The notes under the pieces are model-generated. The model was not told the origin of the DNA, ran no database searches, and saw only the letters and a list, made by a program, of their open reading frames with translations. A stretch of 35,978 nucleotides of DNA from Pseudomonadales bacterium (GTDB taxonomy: Bacteria > Pseudomonadota > Gammaproteobacteria > Pseudomonadales > Pseudohongiellaceae): NCBI GenBank assembly GCA_028281635.1, contig JANQJM010000189.1:1-35978 (forward strand), given 5' to 3'. Shown in pieces: positions 9,803 to 17,120 of the stretch. Position 1 is the stretch's first letter. The number at the start of each line of letters is the position of its first letter. The position numbers and the translations under genes were made by a program.

Positions 9803-10108
9803 GGGGCGGATTACTCCTGAATATTGGAACTGTTAAAAGCCCGCAAATTAATCCAGCAAGAGCGCCAAGGCAAGGCGAGCGACTGCTCTATTTTGAACAA
9901 TTGTGACAGTCTGTAATTTTTCCCCCTCTACTCGCCGCAAGCCCGCGTATTTCGGGCGCTTCAGCCCTGCAAAGCATGGGGGTTTTGTTGCTTTTGGCCA
10001 GAAAAAGGCATAGCCTCAAGCGTAGCTATATATGCCAAAAATAGGGTCGCAAAAACCCTGCTTGCTGTGAGTCTATTTTTGAATCCGAAACTCAACTAAA
10101 ACGGAGCT
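9803..10108. other. Divergent intergenic region with nested inverted repeats
   Basis: This 306-bp region separates the M14 peptidase (minus) from the Mo-hydroxylase operon (plus). It holds no gene. Its right half contains several inverted repeats: GCCCG/CGGGC at 9941-9957; a long imperfect pair, 9969-9991 against 10049-10065, around the core GGGTTTT; and GGCATA/TATGCC at 10008-10036 inside it. The nested layout resembles a short palindromic repeat element (REP/MITE-like), although no second copy is visible in this window. Promoters for both flanking genes must also lie here, but none is clear. Confidence 0.55.
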
Positions 10109-10699
10109 ATGTCAGTGAATCCTCAACTCACACGCAGACGTTTTATCAAGGGGGTCATCTTCTCCGGTGCAGCAGCAACGACCGGAGCCGGAATGTACCT
10201 CGCCAATGCCCAGTCCGGGCAAGGTGCCGCTGAGCGCTTGATAACACTCAATATAAACGGGCGCAGTAGACCCGTAGATGTGATGCCATCGGAAACACTT
10301 GCCTACACGCTACGCTATAAACTCGACCTCACGGGCACCAAGATTGGCTGTAACCGTGGCGAATGTGGCGCGTGTACGGTACTGATCGATGGTGTTGCCA
10401 ATTACGCTTGTTCTGTCCTCACCCACAACGTGAAAGACAAGGCCGTGATTTCCATCGAGGGAGTCAAGGCCGCGGATGGCACGCTACATCCGGTACAACA
10501 GGCGTTCATCGACGAGAACTCACCGCAATGCGGATTCTGCACACCAGGACAGGTCATGTCTGCGGTGGCGTTGTTGAATAACAATCCGCGACCTACCCGC
10601 GCCGAAGTTCGCGCAGGACTGTCAGGCAATCTTTGCCGCTGTGGTGCCTATGAACACTATATCAATGGCGTGTTACGCGCCTCGGGGCAGCTAGCATGA
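10109..10699 (+). CDS. Molybdenum hydroxylase 2Fe-2S subunit with Tat signal (PaoA/IorA-like)
   Basis: The small iron-sulfur subunit of a xanthine-oxidase-family enzyme, 196 residues. It begins with a twin-arginine signal (TRRRFIKG, residues 8-15, then a hydrophobic stretch), so the folded holoenzyme is probably exported to the periplasm, with partners hitch-hiking as in E. coli PaoABC. The mature part has the plant-type ferredoxin cluster cysteines C81, C86, C89 and C101 (CNRGECGACT) and the second cluster cysteines C141, C144, C176 and C178 (CGFC, CRC). Electrons pass from the Mo centre through these clusters to FAD. First gene of a three-gene operon; its stop overlaps the start of the large subunit (ATGA). 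Substrate unknown: aldehydes or N-heterocycles are possible by family. Confidence 0.93.
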   Translation: MSVNPQLTRRRFIKGVIFSGAAATTGAGMYLANAQSGQGAAERLITLNINGRSRPVDVMPSETLAYTLRYKLDLTGTKIGCNRGECGACTVLIDGVANYACSVLTHNVKDKAVISIEGVKAADGTLHPVQQAFIDENSPQCGFCTPGQVMSAVALLNNNPRPTRAEVRAGLSGNLCRCGAYEHYINGVLRASGQLA

Positions 10700-13140
10700 G
10701 TACACATATAGGAAAAGATTTCACTCCGCCTTGTGTACCTGGCAAGGTCACGGGCGAAATTAAATACGCAGAAGATTACAAAGCAGAGGGCATGGTCTTT
10801 GCCCGCCTGCTCACCAGCCCGATGCCAGCAGGCCGGGTAGTAAACATCGATGCTTCTGAAGCGCTCAGAATGGATGGCGTAGTTGGAATTATTACTGCCG
10901 ACGATTTACCTCCGGTAGCACCGCCTGCCAATCCAGCGCTGGCTTCTGAACACATCACTTATGTCGGACAACCCATTCTGGCGGTAGCGGCTACCACTGA
11001 GGAAATAGCCGAAACTGCGCTGGATCGTATTCGAATCGATTTCGAACGCCGTCCCTTTGTGGTTGATCCACTGGAAAGCCTGACCCCTGGTGGACCCGAT
11101 GCTTACCCTGATGGGAATGCACTGGTACGTACCCAGGAAGAAGGTCCAGAAGGTGCGCCAATTATTGGTGCCCAGATCAAATCAATTAAGTGGCCACAAT
11201 CGGCAATCGACGCCCTGCGTAATGGTCAGGAGCCGGTTGGCGGTGAGTTCACCCGCGAATGGGAATTCGGTGATATCGAAGCAGGCTTTGCACAAGCTGA
11301 AGCGATTATCGAAGAGCCATTTGTCACCATGGGTTACCCGCACCACTCTCTGGAAGCACGTACTTGTATGGCTTACTGGGAGAACGGCAAATGCTACTTC
11401 CATGGCTCCTCTCAGAGTCAGAGTGCTAACAATGCTGGCCTGGCCCGTATGCTGAATATCGATCTTGCTGATCTGGTATTCATCAACGAAGCCACTGGTG
11501 GTGGTTTTGGTTCCAAGATTGGTCCTTATCCTTATATGGCCATTTCCGGCAACTTCTCACGCATTCTGAATCGCCCAGTGCAACTGCGCATTACTCGCGA
11601 ACAGGAGTTCTACATCGGCTCCGCTCGCTCTGGTATGCAGGGCTGGATCAAGACTGGTGTGAACTCTGACGGTAAAGTGACTGCTGTCGATATGGTTGTC
11701 GTTAATGATGGTGGTATGACTGGTGGCGGCAGCGGCAACTCTTCTGCCCAGCACGTTACCGTGGCTTACCAACCTGAGAACATGCGCTTCCGTATGATTT
11801 CGGTTTACACCAACACCACACCTCGAGGTGCCCAGCGTGGACCGGGTCAAAACGAAATGGCAGCCGTGTTGGCGCCCATGACGGATAAGCTGGCGGATGC
11901 GATCAATATGGACCGCGTGCAGTTCCGCAAAGTGAATGCCATGACCAGCGATGGTTTCCAGGGCGGTGGACAGGGTCCGGTGACCAGTTCCTTCGTACGG
12001 GAAGCTCTGGATCAAGGCGCACGTGAATTTAACTGGGCTGAGCGCGAAGCCTCCGAGCGTAATCTCGGCGGTAGCAAGCGACGCGGTATCGGTGTTGGGC
12101 TTGGTTATCACGGCGCAGGTGGTCGTGGTTATGATGGCCTGATTCGCATTGGTACTGACGGCAAACTCTACATCCACAGTGGTGTGGGCAACCTGGGTAC
12201 TTATTCCTACGCAGGCACTTGTCGTGCCGCAGCCGAGGCACTGCAAATCCCCTGGGAACGTTGTGAAATAGTACGCGGTCGCTCTGACCGTCACCTGCCT
12301 CACAGCTCCGGCCAAGGTGGTTCCAACACCATCTTCACCCATACGCGAACCAACTGGGTAGCTGCCCAGGACGCGATTCAGAAGATGAAAGAAATCGCCG
12401 CCATGGACTTTGGTGGTTCACCAGACGATTACGACATTGGCAACGAGCGTGTCTTTAATACAGAAGACCCGAGCAAGTCCCTGTCTTATGGTGAAACAGC
12501 ACAACGTGCCATGGAATTAGGTGGCAAGTTCAGCGGTGAAGAGTATCCCGATGACATCAATCCATTGACGCAACTCGCGACTCAAGGCCTGGCCGGCACC
12601 GGCCTGATTGGAGTAGCCAAGGACAACTTGCCAGGTGTGGGACAACCACCAGGCAACGTACTTGGTTTCATGGAAATTGAATTGGATACCGACACGGGTA
12701 AGTACGAGATCATCGACTATGTCGCGATCGCTGACTGCGGCACCGTGGTGCATCCGAAGAACTTCGATAACGCCATGCGCGGTGGCATGGTCTGGGGTAT
12801 CGGGCTGGCTGGATTGGAGAAGCATGTCTACGATCCACAGAACGGTCTGCCCGCCAACACTGGTCTGTACCAGTGTCGCCCACCGACCAATATGGATGTC
12901 CCGGTAGAAACCTATGCCGGTGGCGTGAACATTCCTGATCCGCAAAACCCAACCGGTGGACGCGGTATCGGTGAACCTACCCAGGGTGCGGCAGCTGCAG
13001 CACTGGCATCAGCTCTGCGCGATGCGCTGGAAGGTCACTTGTTCAATACGGCACCCGTCACTACGGACATGATCATTAATCACCTGGCCGGCAACGAGTA
13101 CAGCTCGGGCACTGGCTCATTGAAAACTAATACATTCTGA
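10696..13140 (+). CDS. Molybdenum hydroxylase large (Mo-pterin cytosine dinucleotide binding) subunit
   Basis: The catalytic subunit, 814 residues, of the three-part hydroxylase. It has the aldehyde-oxidase/xanthine-dehydrogenase a/b hammerhead at about 13-125 (KVTGEIKYAEDY) and a molybdopterin-binding domain with GGGFGSKIGPYP (residues 268-279), PRGAQRGPGQNE (376-387) and the C-terminal GRGIGEPTQG. Glu760 in that last motif is the base expected to activate the Mo-bound water. The enzyme hydroxylates an aldehyde or aromatic N-heterocycle using water. It has no signal of its own and presumably leaves the cell with the Tat-bearing small subunit. Translationally coupled to the preceding gene by a 4-nt overlap and followed 8 nt later by the FAD subunit. 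No XdhC/PaoD-type maturation gene is adjacent, so cofactor insertion must rely on a gene elsewhere. Confidence 0.93.
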   Translation: MSTHIGKDFTPPCVPGKVTGEIKYAEDYKAEGMVFARLLTSPMPAGRVVNIDASEALRMDGVVGIITADDLPPVAPPANPALASEHITYVGQPILAVAATTEEIAETALDRIRIDFERRPFVVDPLESLTPGGPDAYPDGNALVRTQEEGPEGAPIIGAQIKSIKWPQSAIDALRNGQEPVGGEFTREWEFGDIEAGFAQAEAIIEEPFVTMGYPHHSLEARTCMAYWENGKCYFHGSSQSQSANNAGLARMLNIDLADLVFINEATGGGFGSKIGPYPYMAISGNFSRILNRPVQLRITREQEFYIGSARSGMQGWIKTGVNSDGKVTAVDMVVVNDGGMTGGGSGNSSAQHVTVAYQPENMRFRMISVYTNTTPRGAQRGPGQNEMAAVLAPMTDKLADAINMDRVQFRKVNAMTSDGFQGGGQGPVTSSFVREALDQGAREFNWAEREASERNLGGSKRRGIGVGLGYHGAGGRGYDGLIRIGTDGKLYIHSGVGNLGTYSYAGTCRAAAEALQIPWERCEIVRGRSDRHLPHSSGQGGSNTIFTHTRTNWVAAQDAIQKMKEIAAMDFGGSPDDYDIGNERVFNTEDPSKSLSYGETAQRAMELGGKFSGEEYPDDINPLTQLATQGLAGTGLIGVAKDNLPGVGQPPGNVLGFMEIELDTDTGKYEIIDYVAIADCGTVVHPKNFDNAMRGGMVWGIGLAGLEKHVYDPQNGLPANTGLYQCRPPTNMDVPVETYAGGVNIPDPQNPTGGRGIGEPTQGAAAAALASALRDALEGHLFNTAPVTTDMIINHLAGNEYSSGTGSLKTNTF

Positions 13141-13148
13141 GGTGACTT

Positions 13149-14138
13149 ATGCCATCACATGACGTTATGCCAAATATGGAACTGTACCAGCCGGTACAGG
13201 TTGAAGACGCGCTTGCGATAGCTGACCGCCTCGCTGAAAGAGGATGGTTAGTTGGCGGTGGCCAGGACACTTATGGTTGGTTGAAGGATCGCGCGAAGTC
13301 TGCCGACGCCTTGATCGACCTCAGTGCCATCGAAGCCCTACGCGGCATTCGCGAAGTGGGTGACGGTATCGAAATCGGTGCCCTCACTACACTGACCGAA
13401 GTTGCCAACAGTGATCTGGTTAAAAACGGATTCTCGCTGCTCTCCGATGCAGCTTCCGTTGTAGCCAGTCCACAAATTCGCAACATCGGAACTCTGGGCG
13501 GCAATGTGTCGCAAGATGTGCGCTGCTGGTATTACCGCCGCGGCCTGTCCTGCTACCGTGCCGGCGGCAATCTTTGCTATGCCGATACGCCCCAGGGTAT
13601 GAACCGCGAGCATGCCTTATTCGATCAAAGCCGCTGTGTTGCAGCGGGCGCCTCGGACACTGCCCCTGCTCTGGTAGCACTCGATGCCACCATGGTCATT
13701 CAAAATCTGAACGGAGAGCGTGAAGTCTCTGCCGAAGATTTCTTTGTTGGCCCTGCCAATGACATCGAAAACACTACCATTATGCGACCCGGTGACATTC
13801 TTACTGCGGTAAGAATTCCTGGCACCTGGAAGAACGCCACGTTCTACTGGGAGAAGGTTGCCGACCGTAATGTTTGGGATTTTTCTCTGGTTAACATCGC
13901 TGCTGCGTTTCGCGTCAGCGGCGGCACCATCGAAGATTCCAGAATGGTAGCGGGTGCGGTACAAACCACTCCACGTCGACTCTCTAGCATTGAAAACGCG
14001 ATCCGCGGTCAATCGAAGAACGAGCAGACTGGAGAATCAGTGAAGGCAATGGCCAGCGAAGGAGCTCGAGTATTGGCTCACAATGGTTTCAAAGTGCCTT
14101 TGCTGCAAAACCTCGTGAAGCGTGCGATCTCTGCCTAG
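13149..14138 (+). CDS. Molybdenum hydroxylase FAD subunit with four-cysteine (probable 4Fe-4S) insert
   Basis: The FAD-binding subunit of the CoxM/XdhB family, 329 residues. The FAD-binding motifs are LVGGGQDTYGWLK near residue 34 and ASPQIRNIGTLGGNV at 106-120. Directly after the second motif is an insert with Cys126, Cys135, Cys143 and Cys163 (CWYYRRGLSC, GGNLCYAD, SRC). E. coli PaoB and 4-hydroxybenzoyl-CoA reductase beta subunits have a comparable insert that holds an additional 4Fe-4S cluster; I infer the same here. It passes electrons from the 2Fe-2S clusters to an acceptor that is unlikely to be NAD if the complex is periplasmic. Last gene of the operon, 8 nt after the large subunit, with a strong terminator about 75 bp downstream. 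Confidence 0.92.
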   Translation: MPSHDVMPNMELYQPVQVEDALAIADRLAERGWLVGGGQDTYGWLKDRAKSADALIDLSAIEALRGIREVGDGIEIGALTTLTEVANSDLVKNGFSLLSDAASVVASPQIRNIGTLGGNVSQDVRCWYYRRGLSCYRAGGNLCYADTPQGMNREHALFDQSRCVAAGASDTAPALVALDATMVIQNLNGEREVSAEDFFVGPANDIENTTIMRPGDILTAVRIPGTWKNATFYWEKVADRNVWDFSLVNIAAAFRVSGGTIEDSRMVAGAVQTTPRRLSSIENAIRGQSKNEQTGESVKAMASEGARVLAHNGFKVPLLQNLVKRAISA

Positions 14139-14211
14139 GGGTTCATCGCTCTCACTCACGAAGCATATATAGCTAATCGCTTCGTTGTTCAGATAGAAAA
14201 GTTGAGACAGG

Positions 14212-14247
14212 AAAGAGGATTCGATGCAAATCGAATCCTCTTTTTTT
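14212..14247 (+). terminator. Strong intrinsic terminator of the Mo-hydroxylase operon
   Basis: A 12-bp perfect stem (AGAGGATTCGAT / ATCGAATCCTCT) with the tetraloop GCAA is followed by T7. It lies about 75 bp after the FAD-subunit stop. A second small hairpin (ACGAAGC / GCTTCGT, about 14158-14185) precedes it. Confidence 0.93.
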
Positions 14248-14268
14248 ATGGTGCGCGAAGAAAAGATG

Positions 14269-14297
14269 TTGGGGCGGCGACTCTGTCACAATAGATT
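14269..14297 (+). promoter_or_regulatory. Possible promoter of the small secreted protein gene
   Basis: TTGGGG (14269-14274) and TAGATT (14292-14297) are separated by 17 bp and lie about 60 bp before the ATG at 14355. The match to the sigma-70 consensus is only partial (3/6 and 4/6), so this is tentative. Confidence 0.3.
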
Positions 14298-14354
14298 CAA
14301 GTTGGAGAAATATCTTAGGGTATCTACTGCCAGTAATGATGCTGCAACTCAAAT

Positions 14355-14933
14355 ATGGGCGCTATCAAATACTCCGCTACCCTTTTGCTTCTCCTGCTGT
14401 CTTGTATTTGCTTAGCACAGGATGCAACCACCCCTCGCAGTCAATCCCTGTCCGAACAAGATGGTCCGGAATTTGTATTGCTGGGCTACACCCGCATAGG
14501 CAGTCGTTACAGCGTCACTTTACAGCACAGGGATGGGGGCAGAACACGATTCGCCGGTCAGCTTGGATTCAGCAAACCTATTCTGGGCTATTCATCTTTT
14601 TCTCTGCTCAATGTTGAATCTGGAAAAGTATCTATTCAGCATCCGATTGGTATGCCCTGCTTCGAGTATCCCGAACTTGGCGTCAGTTGCGGGTCTGCTC
14701 AGGTCTCTCAGTTACAACTGGTAGCAGGAGTATTGGATCGGGTAAACGATGAATCAGCCCGTCAGCCTGTCATCCCTGCGGAGGAAAACCTTTCCAGTAT
14801 TCCGTCCTCTCAGGGCAGCCTGATCGACTCTCTGCAAGCTGAAGCAGAACAGCGCGGGGAGACCGCCAGAGTTCCTCCCGGTATGGAATTAATATCCACC
14901 CCTGGTGGGTACCGCCTGGTTCCGGACGACTGA
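14355..14933 (+). CDS. Small secreted protein of unknown function
   Basis: A 192-residue protein I do not recognise. Residues 1-21 are a clear Sec signal (KYSATLLLLLLSCICLAQ), so the mature protein is periplasmic or outer-membrane-facing. The mature N-terminal half is beta-rich (FVLLGYTRIGSRYSVTLQHR, then the LGFSKPILGYSSFSLL region) and contains one cysteine pair (PCFEYPELGVSC) that could form a disulfide. The C-terminal third is polar and low in complexity, rich in Ser/Gln/Glu, and ends in a short PPGMELISTPGGYRLVPDD segment. The start is forced by an in-frame stop just upstream. The ribosome-binding site is weak. It has its own upstream terminator and is convergent with phoX. A general secretion or pilus accessory role is conceivable but not supported by any motif. 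Confidence 0.7.
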   Translation: MGAIKYSATLLLLLLSCICLAQDATTPRSQSLSEQDGPEFVLLGYTRIGSRYSVTLQHRDGGRTRFAGQLGFSKPILGYSSFSLLNVESGKVSIQHPIGMPCFEYPELGVSCGSAQVSQLQLVAGVLDRVNDESARQPVIPAEENLSSIPSSQGSLIDSLQAEAEQRGETARVPPGMELISTPGGYRLVPDD

Positions 14934-14954
14934 ACTGTTCTAATCAACCAAGAT

Positions 14955-14989
14955 AAAAAAGTGGTCCAGGTGAATACCCGGACCACTTC
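14955..14989 (-). terminator. Intrinsic terminator of phoX
   Basis: The hairpin AAGTGGTCC / GGACCACTT with an inner GGT/ACC extension is followed on the minus strand by six T residues (A-run 14955-14960 on the plus strand). The minus-strand orientation fits phoX, which stops at 15016. It may also stop transcription from the convergent small gene, though no T-run follows on the plus strand. Confidence 0.85.
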
Positions 14990-15015
14990 GTTGTCATCCA
15001 ATAGAGCGCGTCAGA

Positions 15016-16980
15016 TTATGAGCCAACTACTCCATTATCCTTACGTCTGATAACGATGGTGGCATCTCTCGGAACGTCACTGCTGCCAAATGTCGCCGGG
15101 AAAGGACTTACCGTGGGGTCTCCGTTACCAGGATGCTGGATATTAATGAACATCGTGTAGCGGTCTGGAGTTACTGCGATACCTGTGATTTCACAACCAG
15201 GAACACCGGTGAACAAGCGACTTACTCTACCCGTCTGCGGATCGGCTACTAGCAGTTGATTCTGCAAGCCATCCTTCTGACCGCCATCGGTTTCAATGAA
15301 GAGACGACCATCAGGGTCGGCCCATAAGCCGTCTGGATCTGCATAGCTCTCTTCAGTGCCATGAGTGTCCTCTGCATACTGATAGATGTCCCATTCGAAC
15401 TTGGTGCCGCTGTGGCCATGTGTCTCAATCCAGCGAATGATATGACCATCGCTGCTGGGTGCACGCGGATTCGCTGCATTTGGTCCGGTGTCTACCAGAC
15501 GCCCTCCTTGAGTCTGGATGCCTTCGTCGGTGCGTCGCGAGTTATTAGTGCAGGCGCAATACACCCGACCATCAGGCGCGACAGTGATCCACTCCGGACG
15601 ATCCATTGGCGTGGCACCAGCCAGATCCGCGGCGTAGCGCGTGTTAATCAACAATTGACCCTGATCCACAAAGTTAGATGCGATGTCGGTATTGTCCATG
15701 GAGAGTTCGAGCCAATCACCGGTGCCATCATCATTGAAGCGGGCAACATATAGCGTTCCATAATCCAGAGGACTCAGCCCGTTTTCGCTCATCTCTCGCC
15801 AGGGTTCGGCAGAAACGAACTTGTAGATGTAATCAAAGCGCTGGTCATCGCCGTTGTAGACAACTGCCCGACCGTCGGCAGACACGTGCACCGCGGCGCA
15901 CTCATTCTTTTTACGCCCCAAGGCGGTGCGCTTGATGGGCTTCGAATTTGGCGTCAGAGGATCGATCTCGACAATCCAACCGAATCGATTGTGCTCATTA
16001 GCGTAATTCGGATTGGCCAAATCGAACCGCGGATCGTACAGATGCCATCCATAACCGAAGCCGCCGCTGTTCAGACCGAGACGATCCTGGCTTGGGTTTG
16101 GTTCCCAGGACTCATCTTCAGTCCCGAAGTAACCATTGAAGTTCTCTTCACAGGTGAGATAGGTACCCCAGGGCGTGTAGCCATTGGCGCAGTTATTTAC
16201 AGTACCCATGTACTCATTCATTGCGACGTTCTGTAGCTGATCATGATCAGCAGCCGGTCCACTGAATTCGACAGGAGTATTCACATGGATACGTCGATTC
16301 AACGTGCTGTCTTCAATTTCCCAGGAGCCATTGTTATTTTGTAAACGGACAACGGTTACACCGTGAGCATGTTGAGAGACACGTACATCGCTCAGGGACT
16401 CGGGAAGGTCTTTGCGTAACACAGCGAAGTTGGTACCAAACTCATTGTTCATGCACAGCACGCCTCGAGTATTGGCCGTATCGCCTTCACTTAAGTAACC
16501 AGATAGCCAGGGGTTGGAGTCTTCCAACTCATCCCAACCAAAACGGGTGTCAACAGCTAAAGGATCGAGAATTGGGAAGTACCACATGCCATCGTGACCA
16601 ATGCCTACTTGCTCGGCCTGGTCATTTGGATCCACAGGAATACTGAATGCCGGTCCATTCGATCTGATTGGTTGCCCCCAGGGTAGGATCACATCGTATT
16701 CGTAGTCGGCAGAAATCGCAGGTTCTGGCCCACCTCCCTGTGCCAGCGTCACAGGTGAAAAGTCAATGAGTGGTTCATTAAACGAAAAGAGAGCGCGTGA
16801 GAGAGAGTTTGCCTGAACACCGCCTGCGAAACCAAAAAAGGAACCACCAGCAATACCTGCACCCGCCTTAAGCAGTTTTCTGCGATCCATGTTGACCTTC
16901 AATACATCTTCGAAGGGGCGGTTGCCTGATTTGTTACTTGGAATGTCTTCTATATTGTCGTGTTCGTCATGTTGATCCAT
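15016..16980 (-). CDS. phoX: PhoX-family alkaline phosphatase (DUF839), Tat-exported
   Basis: A 654-residue PhoX phosphatase, which releases phosphate from organic esters in the periplasm or outside the cell and uses calcium and iron as cofactors in characterised members. It has a twin-arginine signal (MDRRKLLKAG, residues 31-40) after the long charged N-terminus usual for the family. Family hallmarks are NEYMGTVNNCANGYTPWGTY and the following LTCEENFNGYF, GRKKNECAAVHVSADGRAVV, then PEWITVAPDGRVYCACTNN and FINIQHPG near the end. Length fits PhoX (about 600-700). A candidate Pho box lies upstream (see 17071-17088), which fits induction by phosphate starvation. The ribosome-binding site (GAGG) is about 13 nt from the ATG, somewhat far. 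A terminator follows the stop. Confidence 0.9.
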   Translation of the reverse strand: MDQHDEHDNIEDIPSNKSGNRPFEDVLKVNMDRRKLLKAGAGIAGGSFFGFAGGVQANSLSRALFSFNEPLIDFSPVTLAQGGGPEPAISADYEYDVILPWGQPIRSNGPAFSIPVDPNDQAEQVGIGHDGMWYFPILDPLAVDTRFGWDELEDSNPWLSGYLSEGDTANTRGVLCMNNEFGTNFAVLRKDLPESLSDVRVSQHAHGVTVVRLQNNNGSWEIEDSTLNRRIHVNTPVEFSGPAADHDQLQNVAMNEYMGTVNNCANGYTPWGTYLTCEENFNGYFGTEDESWEPNPSQDRLGLNSGGFGYGWHLYDPRFDLANPNYANEHNRFGWIVEIDPLTPNSKPIKRTALGRKKNECAAVHVSADGRAVVYNGDDQRFDYIYKFVSAEPWREMSENGLSPLDYGTLYVARFNDDGTGDWLELSMDNTDIASNFVDQGQLLINTRYAADLAGATPMDRPEWITVAPDGRVYCACTNNSRRTDEGIQTQGGRLVDTGPNAANPRAPSSDGHIIRWIETHGHSGTKFEWDIYQYAEDTHGTEESYADPDGLWADPDGRLFIETDGGQKDGLQNQLLVADPQTGRVSRLFTGVPGCEITGIAVTPDRYTMFINIQHPGNGDPTVSPFPATFGSSDVPRDATIVIRRKDNGVVGS

Positions 16981-17025
16981 AAGTCTGTCATATCCTCGTA
17001 CTATTTTTAGTGAGCGCTCCTAAAC

Positions 17026-17043
17026 TATGAAACAGAAATGACA
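17026..17043 (-). promoter_or_regulatory. Weaker second Pho-box-like site upstream of phoX
   Basis: On the minus strand this reads ATGTCATTTCTGTTTCAT when shifted by one base, about 11 of 18 matches to the enterobacterial Pho box. It lies between the better box at 17071-17088 and the phoX start, with an AT-rich TAAAAA about 16 bp further on. Tandem PhoB sites are common, but this one alone would not be convincing. Confidence 0.35.
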
Positions 17044-17070
17044 TCTCTATTGCTGGTTGGTGACGCTTCA

Positions 17071-17088
17071 ATGAATCATTTATGACAA
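17071..17088 (-). promoter_or_regulatory. Candidate Pho box (PhoB site) for phoX
   Basis: The minus strand reads TTGTCATAAATGATTCAT. Compared with the consensus CTGTCATAAATCTGTCAC, 13 bases are identical and the last position is a permitted pyrimidine. It lies 91 bp upstream of the phoX ATG. It also covers the first possible ATG (17082) of the divergent cytochrome-domain gene, arguing that this gene starts later, at 17121. Confidence 0.6.
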
Positions 17089-17120
17089 GTCCGTGCAGTA
17101 ATAGTTGTAAGCTATCAAGA

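Noticed and set aside
11557..12342. 261-codon minus-strand frame inside the Mo large subunit gene
   Set aside because: Antisense shadow of a well-supported coding region; composition is Thr/His/Ala-rich, with no motif or ribosome-binding site.
17082..17120. Upstream ATG as start of the cytochrome-domain gene
   Set aside because: It lies inside the candidate Pho box, has no ribosome-binding site and would lengthen an already long N-region; kept only as an alternative.
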